From Sphingobium chlorophenolicum (GTDB lineage Bacteria; Pseudomonadota; Alphaproteobacteria; Sphingomonadales; Sphingomonadaceae), in assembly GCF_000722875.1 (NCBI RefSeq), contig NZ_JFHR01000022.1, positions 16,027-80,026 of the forward strand: a stretch of 64,000 bases of DNA, given 5' to 3'. Both the position numbers and the translations under genes were made by a program. The notes under the pieces were generated by a model. The model made no database searches. It was not told the origin of the DNA and saw only the letters and a program-made list of their open reading frames with translations. How positions within the stretch are numbered: the stretch's first letter is position 1; each line of letters begins with the position of its first letter. This document shows positions 1 through 9,617 of the stretch, in pieces.

Positions 1-114
1 TATTGGTCAGCCAGTTGGACAGCCGTTTCCGGCCCTGCAATTTCGTGGAATTGATGCCCCGCCTGACCGAACGCTGATCGGGCCGCCGATTATCCGGCGA
101 TGACTTGCCAGAAT

Positions 115-129
115 GTTCCCTTTATGTTC
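115..129 (+). promoter_or_regulatory. LexA (SOS) box, alphaproteobacterial type
   Basis: Direct repeat GTTC-CCTTTAT-GTTC. This exactly matches the GTTC-N7-GTTC operator bound by LexA in alphaproteobacteria. It lies 9 bases before the start codon of the radical SAM gene, so LexA bound here would block its promoter or transcription start. The sequence match is observed; SOS control of the gene is inferred. Confidence 0.7.
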
Positions 130-138
130 TAATGCGTC

Positions 139-1206
139 ATGGCTGCGGAAAAGGGCAGAGGCGCGACATTGAACGGCGAAAGCCGCCGCTTCAACCTGCC
201 GGAAAGAATAGCGGATGGCGACTGGCTGGATGCCTTGGCGGACGTGGACGGCGTAGCGCCCAGGCGACGCACGGAAGTCGCCGTAGAGCGGCCCCGCACG
301 ATCATCAGCCGCAACAACTCTCCCGATATCGCGTTCAGCCAGTCGATCAACGCCTATCGGGGCTGCGAGCATGGTTGCATCTACTGCTTTGCGCGCCCCA
401 CCCATGCCTATCACGATCTGTCGCCGGGGCTGGATTTCGAAACCAAGCTGTTCGCCAAGCCCAATGCCGCCGAACTGCTGCGCAAGGAACTCTCCGGCAA
501 GGCCCATAAAGTGTCTCCCATTGCGATGGGAACCAATACCGATCCCTATCAACCCATCGAGCGGGACTGGAGGATCACCCGGCAATGCCTTGAAATATTA
601 TGGGACTGTCGGCATCCGGTCTATATCACGACCAAATCCGACCGCATATTGCACGATATCGATCTCCTGGCCTCCATGGCGCGGGAGAGGCTGGTCGCGG
701 TGATGATTTCGGTCACCTCGCTCGATCCGCTGACGGCCAGAACATTGGAGCCGCGCGCCCCACATCCACTTCGCCGGGTGGAGGCGATACGCCTGTTGTC
801 GCAGGCCGGGGTGCCGGTGGTCGCCAGCATATCGCCGGTCATCCCGGCCATCACCGATCATGAGATAGAGAGCATCGTCGCCCGCGTCGCAGCGGCCGGA
901 GCGCGGGACGCAAGCTATATTCCCGTCCGCCTGCCGCACGAAGTCGCTCCCCTGTTCCGTGCCTGGCTGGCGGAACATTATCCGGATCGAGCGTCCAAAG
1001 TGATGGCCATCATCCGCGACATTCGGGGCGGCCGCGACAACGACCCGAATTTCAGCAGCCGGATGCGTGGTCAGGGCGTGTGGGCGGACCTGATCCGCGC
1101 CCGTTTCCAAAAGGCGCGAAAACGGGCAGGCTTCACCGGCCAACGCGTGACCCTTCGCACGGACCTGTTCCGCAGGCCGGACGGCCCCCAGATGAGCCTC
1201 TTTTAG
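139..1206 (+). CDS. PA0069/SplB-like radical SAM protein
   Basis: A 355-residue radical SAM enzyme. Cys76, Cys80 and Cys83 form the C-x3-C-x2-C motif that ligates the [4Fe-4S] cluster for S-adenosylmethionine cleavage, followed by a TIM-barrel-like body. The N-terminal 'RGCEHGCIYC' context and overall length fit the PA0069 / Rv2578c family, related to spore photoproduct lyase and often annotated as a DNA repair photolyase homologue. The substrate is unknown. A LexA box 9 bases before the ATG suggests DNA-damage induction. The start at 139 has no strong Shine-Dalgarno sequence; a later start is possible. The gene ends 34 bases before the convergent end of dnaE. Confidence 0.88.
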   Translation: MAAEKGRGATLNGESRRFNLPERIADGDWLDALADVDGVAPRRRTEVAVERPRTIISRNNSPDIAFSQSINAYRGCEHGCIYCFARPTHAYHDLSPGLDFETKLFAKPNAAELLRKELSGKAHKVSPIAMGTNTDPYQPIERDWRITRQCLEILWDCRHPVYITTKSDRILHDIDLLASMARERLVAVMISVTSLDPLTARTLEPRAPHPLRRVEAIRLLSQAGVPVVASISPVIPAITDHEIESIVARVAAAGARDASYIPVRLPHEVAPLFRAWLAEHYPDRASKVMAIIRDIRGGRDNDPNFSSRMRGQGVWADLIRARFQKARKRAGFTGQRVTLRTDLFRRPDGPQMSLF

Positions 1207-1239
1207 CCGCGACGATAGGGGGGCCATTGCCTCTGAAAT

Positions 1240-4200
1240 TCAGCCAGCCACCAGCCGCAGCCCCGACCGCCGGTTGCGAGCGCGATAGCCGTCCGCCTTG
1301 GCCTCCATCCGTTCGAAGGAGCCGATGCGCAGGCCGGGGATCGTGGCGATGCTGTCCACCTGATCCGCGCCGATCAGATAATCGTCGCCCAGGAACAGGC
1401 GCGCCGCCTTCCCGTCGCCCACCGGCGCCCGCAGGAACACCTCGCTGCGTCCTCCCCTTGCCCGCGCCAATAATTGCGCCAGGGCATCGATGGCCACCGC
1501 ATCGCTGACATCCACGACCAATTCCATGCGGGAGCTATTGGCCAGTTGCCGGAAAGGCTCGATGCCCCTGATGGTCACGCGCGGCGTTTCCTCGCCCGGC
1601 AGGCGATCCAGTTCCACCATCAGCAGGGCGCAATCGCCCTCCCGCGCCATATCCTCTATCGCCCGGCAGGCATCTTCGTCGAAGCAGCTTGCCTGAAACT
1701 GCCCGCTGCTGTCGGAGAAGGTGGCGGCGGCATATCGCGCACCCCGCTTCGTCTCGCGCCAGCGCACATCCTCCACCATGGCTGCCATCACGCCGTTGGC
1801 CCGGCCACCCTCGGCCACCGGCTCGGCACAGATGGCGCCATAGCTTTTCGCGCCCCGCGCCTCGGCCAGATGGCGGTAGCGGTCGACCGGATGGGCGGAG
1901 AAATAGAAGCCGAACGCATCCTTCTCCTGCGCCATGCGGTCCGCCGTCGACCAAGTCTGATGGGGTGGGATGCGGACATCAGCATGCGGCGTTTCGACAT
2001 CCCCGAACAGGCCGCCCTGCCCGCTTTCCCGCGCCTCCGCCGCGCTGGAGGCCACGCTGAGGATCGTTTCCGCCGCCGCATGCACGCCCGCGCGGTCAGC
2101 ATGCACGCCATCGAACGCGCCCGCCGCCGCCAGACTTTCCAACTGCCGCCGGTTGAGCAGGCGCGGCTCGATGCGGTCGGCAAAATCGTCCAGCGACTTG
2201 AACGGACCGCCCGCCTCCCGCTCGGCCACCAATTGCTCCATCGCCTTTTCGCCCACGCCTTTCAGGCCGCCCAAGGCATAGCGCACGGCAAAGCCCAGAC
2301 GCGGATCGTCGCCTTCCTGCTCGATCGCCTCGACAGAGAAATCCGCCTGACTGCGGTTGATGTCGGGGGCGAGGCAGGCCAGCCCCATCCGCCGCATATC
2401 GTCCACGAACACTGTCAGCTTATCCGTCAGGTGGATATCGAACGCCATGGACGCGGCATAGAATTCCGCCGGATAATGCGCCTTCAACCAGGCGGTCTGA
2501 TAGGCGAGCAGGGCATAGGCGGCCGCGTGCGACTTGTTGAAACCATAGCCCGCGAACTTGTCGATCAAATCGAACAGTTCATTCGCCTTGCCCGTCGCGA
2601 TGTCGCTCCTCGCGCAGCCCTCCACGAAGCGGGCACGCTGGGCGTCCATTTCCGCCTTGATCTTCTTGCCCATGGCGCGGCGCAGCAGGTCGGCATCGCC
2701 CAGCGAATAGCCCGCCAATATCTGCGCGGCCTGCATCACCTGTTCCTGATAGACGAAGATGCCGTAAGTTTCTTCGAGGATCGGCTTCAGGAGAATATGT
2801 GGATATTCAATCTCCTCCTGCCCGTTCTTGCGACGGCCGAACATTGGGATATTGTCCATCGGGCCGGGGCGGTAGAGCGACACTAGCGCGATAATGTCCC
2901 CGAAATTGGTCGGACGCACGGCGGCCAGCGTCTTGCGCATGCCTTCCGATTCCAACTGGAAAACGCCCACCGTGTCGCCGCGCTGAAGTAGTTCGTACAC
3001 CGCCGGATCGTCCCAGCCCAGCGAATTGAGGTCGATTTCCACACCCCGCCCGGCCAGCAATTGCACCGCCTTCTGCAAGACCGACAGCGTCTTGAGGCCA
3101 AGGAAGTCGAACTTCACCAGCCCCGCGCCCTCGACATATTTCATGTCGAACTGGGTCACCGGCATGTCCGAACGGGGATCGCGATAGAGCGGCACCAGTT
3201 GCGACAGCGGCCTGTCCCCGATCACCACGCCCGCCGCATGGGTGGAACTGTGGCGCGGAAAACCCTCCAGCTTCATCGCATAGTCGATCAGGCGCCTGAC
3301 CTGATTGTCATTGTCATATTCCGCCCGGAATTCGGCCACGCCGTTCAGGGAACGCTCCAGCGTCCAGGGATCGGTCGGATGGTTGGGCACCAGTTTCGCC
3401 AGACGGTCGACCTGCCCATAGCTCATCTGCAACACGCGGCCAGTGTCCTTGAGCACGGCCCGCGCCTTCAGCTTTCCGAAGGTGATGATCTGCGCCACAT
3501 GGTCCGCGCCATATTTCTGCTGGACGTAGCGGATGACTTCCCCGCGCCGGGTTTCGCAGAAATCGATGTCGAAGTCCGGCATGGAAACGCGTTCCGGATT
3601 CAGGAAGCGCTCGAACAGCAGTCCTAATTGCAGCGGATCGAGATCGGTGATGGTCAGCGCCCAGGCGACTACCGATCCCGCGCCCGAACCGCGGCCCGGA
3701 CCCACCGGAATATCCTGATCCTTCGCCCATTTGATGAAGTCGGCGACGATCAGGAAATAGCCCGGAAAACCCATCTGGATGATGATGTCCGTTTCGAACT
3801 TCAACCGGTCGAAATAGGGCTTGCGCGCTTCCTCATCGATGATGCCCGCCTTGGCCAGCCGCGCTTCCAGCCCCTCCGCCGCCTGCTCGCGCAGCATCTT
3901 CGCCTCGCCCTCTATATCGCCGGCCAGGCTGGGGAGGATGGGTTTGCGCTTGGGCGCCGCCACGGCGCAGCGTTGCGCGACGACCAGCGTATTGGCCAGC
4001 GCTTCGGGCAAATCCTCGAACAGCCGTTTCATTTCCGCCGCCGGCTTCATCCAGGCGTCGGGCGAACTGGTCCGGCGGTCAGGCGTCTCGACATAGGCGC
4101 TGTCGGCGATGCACAGCATCACGTCATGCGCCTCATGGAAATGCGGCTCGGCAAAGCAGGTGGGGTTGGTGGCCACCAAAGGCAGGTTGCGGGCATAGGC

Positions 4201-4776
4201 GAGGTCGAGCAGTTCCGGCTCCGCCTTCCCCTCCACCGGGTCGAGACGACGGCAGATTTCGATATAGAGCCGGTCGGGGAAAAGCGCTTCCAGCCGCTTC
4301 GCATAGGCAAGCGCGGGGGCGGGCTGGTCCTCCGCGAACAGGCGGGCCAGCGCGCCTTCTCCCCCGGCGGTCAGGGCGATCAGGCCATCGGTTCGCCCCT
4401 CCAGCATAGACAGGCTGATATGCGGCACTTCCTCGACCGGGCGTTCCAGATGCGCCATCGAAACCAGCGCGCACAGATTGTCGTAACCTGCCGCATCCTG
4501 GGCATAGAGGGCGAGCCAGTCGTGCACCGGCGGCGCATTGGCCGGGCGATCGGGCCGGGCCACGCCGATCATCGCGCCAATGACCGGCTGCACCCCCTCC
4601 CCCTTGCAGGCGTCGGAAAAGGCCATGGAACCGTAAAGGCCGTTCCGGTCGGTAATGGCCGCCGCCGGGAAACCCAGCGCTTTGGCCTGCTTCGCGATCT
4701 TCTTGGGGTCGATCGCCCCTTCCAGCATGGTGAAGGATGAAAAGACGCGAAGGGGGACGAAACCGGCATGAGGCAT
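1240..4776 (-). CDS. dnaE: DNA polymerase III subunit alpha
   Basis: Replicative DNA polymerase catalytic subunit, 1178 residues, the normal length for proteobacterial DnaE1. The N-terminal PHP domain begins at once ('PLRVFSSFTMLEGA'). The C-family polymerase catalytic aspartates lie in 'PDFDIDFCETRRG' near residue 400, followed by palm/fingers, a helix-hairpin-helix region and a C-terminal OB-fold. It is not the error-prone DnaE2/ImuC, because there is no imuA-imuB context. It synthesises both strands in the cytoplasmic holoenzyme. In some alphaproteobacteria dnaE is in the LexA regulon, but I see no GTTC-N7-GTTC in the 129 bases shared with the divergent diguanylate cyclase gene. Confidence 0.97.
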   Translation of the reverse strand: MPHAGFVPLRVFSSFTMLEGAIDPKKIAKQAKALGFPAAAITDRNGLYGSMAFSDACKGEGVQPVIGAMIGVARPDRPANAPPVHDWLALYAQDAAGYDNLCALVSMAHLERPVEEVPHISLSMLEGRTDGLIALTAGGEGALARLFAEDQPAPALAYAKRLEALFPDRLYIEICRRLDPVEGKAEPELLDLAYARNLPLVATNPTCFAEPHFHEAHDVMLCIADSAYVETPDRRTSSPDAWMKPAAEMKRLFEDLPEALANTLVVAQRCAVAAPKRKPILPSLAGDIEGEAKMLREQAAEGLEARLAKAGIIDEEARKPYFDRLKFETDIIIQMGFPGYFLIVADFIKWAKDQDIPVGPGRGSGAGSVVAWALTITDLDPLQLGLLFERFLNPERVSMPDFDIDFCETRRGEVIRYVQQKYGADHVAQIITFGKLKARAVLKDTGRVLQMSYGQVDRLAKLVPNHPTDPWTLERSLNGVAEFRAEYDNDNQVRRLIDYAMKLEGFPRHSSTHAAGVVIGDRPLSQLVPLYRDPRSDMPVTQFDMKYVEGAGLVKFDFLGLKTLSVLQKAVQLLAGRGVEIDLNSLGWDDPAVYELLQRGDTVGVFQLESEGMRKTLAAVRPTNFGDIIALVSLYRPGPMDNIPMFGRRKNGQEEIEYPHILLKPILEETYGIFVYQEQVMQAAQILAGYSLGDADLLRRAMGKKIKAEMDAQRARFVEGCARSDIATGKANELFDLIDKFAGYGFNKSHAAAYALLAYQTAWLKAHYPAEFYAASMAFDIHLTDKLTVFVDDMRRMGLACLAPDINRSQADFSVEAIEQEGDDPRLGFAVRYALGGLKGVGEKAMEQLVAEREAGGPFKSLDDFADRIEPRLLNRRQLESLAAAGAFDGVHADRAGVHAAAETILSVASSAAEARESGQGGLFGDVETPHADVRIPPHQTWSTADRMAQEKDAFGFYFSAHPVDRYRHLAEARGAKSYGAICAEPVAEGGRANGVMAAMVEDVRWRETKRGARYAAATFSDSSGQFQASCFDEDACRAIEDMAREGDCALLMVELDRLPGEETPRVTIRGIEPFRQLANSSRMELVVDVSDAVAIDALAQLLARARGGRSEVFLRAPVGDGKAARLFLGDDYLIGADQVDSIATIPGLRIGSFERMEAKADGYRARNRRSGLRLVAG

Positions 4777-4905
4777 GACCGCAATCTAGGCACTAGCGCC
4801 GATTCGACGCCAGCCCCCGGATCAAGAAAGTCGTGGGTAAAATGGGGCAGCCCGCAGCCGCCGGTTAACGTCTCTCCAACAATTTGGGTCTAGCTTGGCA
4901 GGATT

Positions 4906-6714
4906 ATGCGCTTATCCACCATCACCAATTACGCCTATGGCGCCACCGTGGCCCTGACGCTGCTGTCGGGGGCCGTCATGCTGATGGCCTCCAGCACCGA
5001 AGAGAAAGAACGGGCAGCCGTCGAACAGCGGGCCCTATTCGACCAGATGACCGCCACGCTGGAAGAGGACAGCTATCGCCTGACGGAACAGGCGCGCGCC
5101 TTTGCGATCACGGGCGACCCCTCTCACATCATCGCCTATCGCCGGGAAAAGGCGGCATTGCGCTCGGTCGAACAGAGGATCACCCATCTGCGCGATCAGG
5201 GAGCCGGCATTGCCGAACTCGCGGCGCTGCGGGACGGTCTGCACTGGGCCGACGCCCTGATCGACGAGCAGGAAGCCGCCATCAAGGCCGCCCAAAGCGG
5301 CGACCAGGCAACAGCGCGCCAGATATTGTTCGGCGACGAATATGGCCGGGAACTCGATCGCGTCGCCGCCCAGATCGGCAAATTTCAATATATGCTGGAC
5401 CAGCGCACGGAAAATACCGTGCGGCAGGCGACCGATGCGGCGCGGCAATGGCGCTTCATGTCGGAAATCATGCTGGGCGCGACCGCCCTGCTGTTCCTGT
5501 GCGTCCTTTATTTCATCCTGAAACAGCGCATCCTGCGCCCGGTGGTGCGGCTGAGCGATGTCGTGTCCCGTCTGGCGGCGCAGGATTTTGCCGCCGTCCC
5601 GCCCGACTTCCCGCAAGTCGACGAAATTGGCGACATGGCGCAGGCCATCCGCATCTTCCGGGAAAACGGGCTGGAAAGGCAAAGGCTGGAGCAGGAAAGG
5701 GATGCGGACCGCATCACGCGGGACCAGCTTTCGCGCATGACGCAGCGTTTGCAGGGATGCGACAATATCGGCGATCTGGTGGAGGTTGTCCGGCGTTTCG
5801 CGCCGGAAATCGCCCCCGGCTTTGCTGGACGCCTTTATATTCACGATTCCCGCCGCAATGTGATGGCGCAGGCCTGCGACTGGCTGTCGCCCCGCCAGTC
5901 GGGCGAGGAATTCGCGCCGACCGCCTGCTGGGCGCTGCGGCGGGGCCAGATTCACAAGCCGACCGGGGAACTGGTCGACATTCCGTGCGAACATCTGGCC
6001 GGAAACATCGTGGCCTCCACCATCTGCATTCCGCTGACGGCGCAGGGCGAAAGCATCGGCCTGCTCTATGTCGAACAGCCTGATGACACGACTGCCGACC
6101 AAATCGGCCGCACGGAAAGATATCTGGAGATGCTGGCGGAGAATATCAGCCTGGCGCTCGCCAATCTGCGCCTGCGCGATGCGCTGCGGCAGATGGCTAT
6201 GGCCGATCCGCTGACCGGCCTTGCCAATCGTCGCCGCTTCGACGCGGTGTTCAGGGAGCAGGTGCTCCATGCTGAAGCCACCATGGCGCCGCTCGCCTGC
6301 CTGATCGCGGATATCGACCATTTCAAGCGGTTCAACGATACCCATGGCCATGATGCGGGCGATGCCGTGCTGCGCGCCGTGGGCGGGGTGCTGAACGAGG
6401 CGTTGCGCGAAAAGGATTGCGCTTTCCGCCTGGGCGGCGAGGAATTCCTGCTGCTCATGCCCGGCTTCGCGCAGGATCAGGCGATCGACCGCGCCATCCA
6501 GGTGCAGCAGAAATTGCAGGAACTGCGCGTCGAGCATCGCGGCGAGGAATTGGGGCCGGTCACCGCATCCTTCGGCCTTGCCGTCTTCCCAGACCACGGG
6601 CGGGCGGAGACGCTGGTGCGAACGGCCGACGCCGCGCTGCTCCGGGCGAAGAACCAGGGCCGCAACCAGATCGTCATCGCGACGGTCCGGGATACGGCGT
6701 CACACCTGGCCTGA
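4906..6714 (+). CDS. membrane-anchored diguanylate cyclase (HAMP-GAF-GGDEF)
   Basis: 602 residues. An N-terminal membrane helix (about 10-28), a periplasmic helical sensor region, a second helix (about 187-207), a HAMP linker, a GAF-like domain (about 285-410) and a C-terminal GGDEF domain. The active-site signature is GGEEF at about 510-514, and RxxD ('REKD', about 501-504) sits exactly five residues before it, the canonical inhibitory I-site. It should therefore be an active, product-inhibited cyclase making cyclic di-GMP from two GTP. No EAL domain. The 3' end overlaps the convergent lolD gene by 15 bases. The input signal is unknown. The enzyme is a long way from the Pel locus, so no specific link to it can be claimed. 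Confidence 0.93.
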   Translation: MRLSTITNYAYGATVALTLLSGAVMLMASSTEEKERAAVEQRALFDQMTATLEEDSYRLTEQARAFAITGDPSHIIAYRREKAALRSVEQRITHLRDQGAGIAELAALRDGLHWADALIDEQEAAIKAAQSGDQATARQILFGDEYGRELDRVAAQIGKFQYMLDQRTENTVRQATDAARQWRFMSEIMLGATALLFLCVLYFILKQRILRPVVRLSDVVSRLAAQDFAAVPPDFPQVDEIGDMAQAIRIFRENGLERQRLEQERDADRITRDQLSRMTQRLQGCDNIGDLVEVVRRFAPEIAPGFAGRLYIHDSRRNVMAQACDWLSPRQSGEEFAPTACWALRRGQIHKPTGELVDIPCEHLAGNIVASTICIPLTAQGESIGLLYVEQPDDTTADQIGRTERYLEMLAENISLALANLRLRDALRQMAMADPLTGLANRRRFDAVFREQVLHAEATMAPLACLIADIDHFKRFNDTHGHDAGDAVLRAVGGVLNEALREKDCAFRLGGEEFLLLMPGFAQDQAIDRAIQVQQKLQELRVEHRGEELGPVTASFGLAVFPDHGRAETLVRTADAALLRAKNQGRNQIVIATVRDTASHLA

Positions 6715-7389
6715 AACATCCTCCAGCAGTCCTTCGTGAAGGCGGACCACCCGGTCCATCTTCTCGGCCAGCCGTTCATTATGGGTCGCCACCAGCGCGG
6801 CGGAGCCTTCCTCCCGCACCAGGCGCAGGAATTCGGCCAGCACGACATCGGCGGTCCGCTCGTCCAGATTGCCGGTGGGCTCGTCCGCCAGCACCAGCGC
6901 GGGCCGGTTGGCGAGCGCCCGCGCCACGGCCACGCGCTGCTGCTCGCCGCCCGAAAGCTGGCTCGGCCGATGCTCCAGCCGATGGCCAAGGCCCAATGAT
7001 CCCAACAGGGATTCGGCGCGGGCACGGGCAGTCGTCATGTCGGTGTCTCGTATCACCTGCGGCAATATGACATTCTCCACCGCGTTGAAGTCCGGCAGCA
7101 GATGGTGGAATTGATAGACGAAACCCAGCGCGTCCCGGCGCAACCGCGTCCGCCCGTCATTGTCCAGCTTCGCCGCTTCCTCGCCCGCGATGCGGATCGA
7201 TCCGTCGAAGCCGCCCTCCAGCAATCCCACCGCCTGGAGCAGCGTCGATTTCCCCGATCCCGACGGGCCGAGCAACGCCACGATCTCCCCCGGCGCAACC
7301 GACAGGTCGACGCCGCGCAGCACCTCTATGGTGACGCCGCCTTGGGTGAAGCTGCGCTTGAGGCCCCCGACCTTCAATATGTCATTCAT
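6700..7389 (-). CDS. lolD: lipoprotein-releasing system ATP-binding protein
   Basis: 229-residue ABC ATPase. Walker A 'GPSGSGKST', signature '[15 protein letters not shown]' and Walker B '[12 protein letters not shown]' are all intact. It belongs to the LolD/MacB-type ATPase family and powers extraction of lipoproteins from the inner membrane towards LolA. It directly follows and overlaps by 8 bases the start-proximal permease gene, confirming the transporter assignment. Several predicted lipoproteins in this window (GH114, TraB/GumN, NPP) would be clients of this machinery if they are sorted to the outer membrane. Confidence 0.95.
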   Translation of the reverse strand: MNDILKVGGLKRSFTQGGVTIEVLRGVDLSVAPGEIVALLGPSGSGKSTLLQAVGLLEGGFDGSIRIAGEEAAKLDNDGRTRLRRDALGFVYQFHHLLPDFNAVENVILPQVIRDTDMTTARARAESLLGSLGLGHRLEHRPSQLSGGEQQRVAVARALANRPALVLADEPTGNLDERTADVVLAEFLRLVREEGSAALVATHNERLAEKMDRVVRLHEGLLEDVSGQV

Positions 7390-8632
7390 AACGCAGCACC
7401 TGCACGGGATCGGTATTGGCGGCCTTGAACGCGGGATAAAGCGTCGCCAGAAAGCTGAAGATCAGCGCCATCAGGCAGATGATGGCGATCTCCACGGGAT
7501 CAGGCTTGGCAGGCAATTCGGTAAGGAAACGGATCGAGGGATCCCACAGATTCTGCCCTGTCAGGAACTGGATCGCATTCACCACGCTCTGGCGAAAGAA
7601 CAGGAAAGTGAAGCCCAGCACCATGCCCGCCGCCATGCCCAGCGTGCCGATCGTGACTCCCACCGTCATGAATATCTTGACCAATCCCACACGGCTCGCC
7701 CCCATGGTCCGCAGGATCGCGATGTCCCGCGTCTTCGCGCGCACCAGCATGATCAGCGACGAAAGGATGTTGAACACCGCCACCAGCACGATGATCGAAA
7801 GCACCACGAACATCGCGACCCGTTCCACCGCCAGCGCTTCGAACAGGGATGCGTTCATCTGCCGCCAGTCCGTCACCATCGCCCTTCCCGCAACTTTCCC
7901 GGCCAAAGGTTCTAATATGGCGGCGACCTTGTCGGCGTTCACCGTCTCGACCTCGATCATGCCGACTACATCGCCCAGCAGCAGCAGGGTCTGGGCATCC
8001 TCCATCGGCATGACGACGAACGCCTTGTCATAATCGTAGATGCCGACTTCGAAGATCGCGGCCACCTGATAGGAAACCTGCCGCGGCACCGTACCAAAGG
8101 GGGTCGAACGGCCCGCCGGATTGATGATGGTGATGCTGTCGCCCAGTTGGATGCCCAGATTTTCCGCCAGCCGCGAACCGATCGCTACTTTGTCTCCATT
8201 GGCCGTCAGCGCGCTCAGGCTGCCCGCGACCACTTTCGCCTTTAGGGTGGCGTTGTTGCGAATGTCGTTCACGGTCATGCCGCGCACCAGCACCGCTTCC
8301 ACCCGGCCCTGAAAACTGCCCAGCAGCGGCTGCTCGATCAGCGGCGTGGCGCTGGTGACGCCGGGCGTCGCCTTCGCCTCCTTCAACACCGCCTTCCAGT
8401 CCGGCAACCGCCCGCCATAGCCCTGAACAACGGCATGGCCGTTGAGCCCGACGATCTTGTCGAACAGTTCGGCGCGAAAGCCGTTCATCACGCTCATCAC
8501 GATGATGAGCGCCGCCACGCCCAGCATCACCGCCACCAGGCTGATGCCCGCAACCAGGAAGATGAACCCCTCCCCCTTGCCGGGCAGCAGGTAACGCTTG
8601 GCGATCATGCGTTCGTATCGGGATAGAATCAT
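7382..8632 (-). CDS. lolC: lipoprotein-releasing ABC transporter permease (LolC/LolE family)
   Basis: 416 residues with the LolC/E architecture: an N-terminal membrane helix at about 25-45, a large periplasmic domain of roughly 220 residues, and three helices in the C-terminal third (FtsX-like). Only one permease gene is present with lolD; many alphaproteobacteria use a single LolC/E-type permease as a homodimer, and whether that is so here cannot be decided from the window. The start at 8632 matches the family N-terminus ('[12 protein letters not shown]'). Confidence 0.93.
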   Translation of the reverse strand: MILSRYERMIAKRYLLPGKGEGFIFLVAGISLVAVMLGVAALIIVMSVMNGFRAELFDKIVGLNGHAVVQGYGGRLPDWKAVLKEAKATPGVTSATPLIEQPLLGSFQGRVEAVLVRGMTVNDIRNNATLKAKVVAGSLSALTANGDKVAIGSRLAENLGIQLGDSITIINPAGRSTPFGTVPRQVSYQVAAIFEVGIYDYDKAFVVMPMEDAQTLLLLGDVVGMIEVETVNADKVAAILEPLAGKVAGRAMVTDWRQMNASLFEALAVERVAMFVVLSIIVLVAVFNILSSLIMLVRAKTRDIAILRTMGASRVGLVKIFMTVGVTIGTLGMAAGMVLGFTFLFFRQSVVNAIQFLTGQNLWDPSIRFLTELPAKPDPVEIAIICLMALIFSFLATLYPAFKAANTDPVQVLRYE

Positions 8633-8744
8633 GACGGCGCGGACGGCCTCTTATTGGGATAGGACAGACCGTCTAGCACGCTCTCGACCGACGGCAAGCA
8701 TCAGCGGATTGTTGCACGGGAGCCACAGCCCCATCGGTAAAATC

Positions 8745-8945
8745 ACAGGCGCCGGAAATAGCCCGTGACAGCGGCCTCCTCTGCCCATAGCAAGGCCTCG
8801 AAGCACAGGTAAATGGCCGTGGTTCAGGGATACTGCATCCCGTTTCGAGCTTAGGGGGCTAAGAAACGGTTGAGGCAGGCCAAGGGGGAGACGAGCAATC
8901 GTCCATTAGTACCCGGGTCGTGAACGCACGGCCCGGGTACTTTTC
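8745..8945 (+). ncRNA. candidate structured small RNA, class unknown
   Basis: There is no protein gene on the plus strand between the divergent lolC start and the hsp20 promoter, yet the stretch ends in a very strong intrinsic terminator (8909-8945). Upstream, the plus strand holds compact stems: GGGAT/ATCCC (8827-8841), then CGTTTC with CTTAG/CTAAG and GAAACG (8841-8868), then GACGA-gcaa-TCGTC with a GNRA-type loop (8890-8903). TAAAAT at 8738-8743 could be a -10 element, giving a transcript of about 195 bases, but no good -35 is spaced to it. The 5' end is a guess. It is not tmRNA, SRP RNA or RNase P RNA as far as I can recognise. A 6S-like RNA is possible but unproven. Confidence 0.5.
8909..8945 (+). 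terminator. strong rho-independent terminator of the candidate small RNA
   Basis: A 13-base-pair stem (8909-8921 with 8928-8940, one G-U pair) closing a six-base loop, followed by TTTTCTTT. The T-run is on the plus strand, so it terminates plus-strand transcription. The only thing it can terminate is RNA arising inside 8633-8908. Confidence 0.85.
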
Positions 8946-8975
8946 TTTCGGACGCATTTCCCGTTTCAAAATCCT

Positions 8976-9003
8976 CTTGAAACGCTCTTCCATCGAACCA
9001 TAT
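8976..9003 (+). promoter_or_regulatory. sigma-32-like heat-shock promoter of hsp20
   Basis: CTTGAAA at 8976-8982 is a perfect heat-shock -35 element. CCATAT at 8998-9003 (within AACCATAT) resembles the sigma-32 -10 (CCCCATNT), at a spacing of 13 between the 7-mer and the 8-mer. Transcription would start near 9010. The -35 overlaps a 7-base inverted repeat GTTTCAA/TTGAAAC (8963-8983), which may be coincidental or an operator. Confidence 0.55.
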
Positions 9004-9009
9004 CGAATG

Positions 9010-9100
9010 CGTCCGGCCGCCATATGGGGTCGGACATGGTTCGCCGGATGCCTTGTTTCGGGTCCGGCAGGTTCATTTTGCTCTTTGGGAGATTATGACA
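9010..9100 (+). promoter_or_regulatory. ROSE-type RNA thermometer in the hsp20 5' UTR
   Basis: Three successive hairpins fit the leader: GTCCG/CGGAC (9011-9035), GCCGGAT/GTCCGGC (9043-9068), and a weak terminal hairpin in which TTTGCTC (from about 9078) faces the Shine-Dalgarno GGGAG (9087-9091). The U(U/C)GCU anti-Shine-Dalgarno motif right before the ribosome site of an alphaproteobacterial Hsp20 gene is the hallmark of ROSE elements, which melt on heat shock to allow translation. Assignment rests on motif, position and gene type; no folding program was run. Confidence 0.75.
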
Positions 9101-9565
9101 ATGCGTGGTTTTGACCTGACCCCCTATCGCCGCTCCACCGTGGGTTTCGACCGTCTGTTCGACCTGATCGAAAATAACGCGCGGTTGCAGCAAGGCGACA
9201 ATTACCCCCCCTTCAACATCGAGCGTCTCTCCGAGGATCGCTATCGCGTCACACTGGCCGTGGCGGGCTTCCGCACGGATGAGATCGACATCACGGCCCA
9301 GCAAAACCTGCTCCAGGTGACCGGGCGGAAGGAAGAGGCGCAAGGCGGCGAGCGCGCGCGCTTCCTGCATGTCGGCATCGCCAACCGCAGCTTCGAACGC
9401 CGCTTCGAACTCGCCGATTTCGTGCGGGTGGAGAAGGCCGATCTGGCTGACGGCCTGCTGACCATCGAACTGGTGCGCGAAGTTCCGGAGGCAATGAAGC
9501 CGAAGAAGATCGCCATCAACGGCGGCCAGCTTGTCGAGATCAACGGCGACCGCGACGCCGCCTGA
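9101..9565 (+). CDS. small heat shock protein, Hsp20/IbpA family
   Basis: 154-residue alpha-crystallin-domain chaperone that holds unfolding proteins in the cytoplasm. The crystallin domain spans about 35-130 ('YRVTLAVAGFRTDEIDI', '...FERRFELADFV'), with the usual short C-terminal tail. I start it at 9101 (M-R-G-F-D), because the GGGAG at 9087-9091 is 9 bases away; the ATG at 9095 is too close and upstream in-frame starts lie inside the thermometer. A heat-shock promoter and ROSE leader precede it and a terminator follows 20 bases after the stop, so it is a single-gene unit. Confidence 0.95.
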   Translation: MRGFDLTPYRRSTVGFDRLFDLIENNARLQQGDNYPPFNIERLSEDRYRVTLAVAGFRTDEIDITAQQNLLQVTGRKEEAQGGERARFLHVGIANRSFERRFELADFVRVEKADLADGLLTIELVREVPEAMKPKKIAINGGQLVEINGDRDAA

Positions 9566-9585
9566 GATCGTTCGAATGAGAAATG

Positions 9586-9615
9586 GGGCGCGGCTGGATG
9601 GCCGCGCCCTTTTTT
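9586..9615 (+). terminator. rho-independent terminator of hsp20
   Basis: Perfect 9-base-pair stem (9586-9594 with 9601-9609), six-base loop and six T residues, placed between the end of hsp20 and the convergent end of kup. Confidence 0.9.
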
Positions 9616-9617
9616 CG

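Noticed and set aside
4777..4905. LexA box for dnaE
   Set aside because: No GTTC-N7-GTTC or near match in the divergent region.
8994..9043. 8-base stem CGAACCAT/ATGGTTCG as part of the ROSE element
   Set aside because: Its 5' arm lies upstream of the expected heat-shock transcription start, so it would not be in that mRNA; it may still form in a longer read-through transcript.
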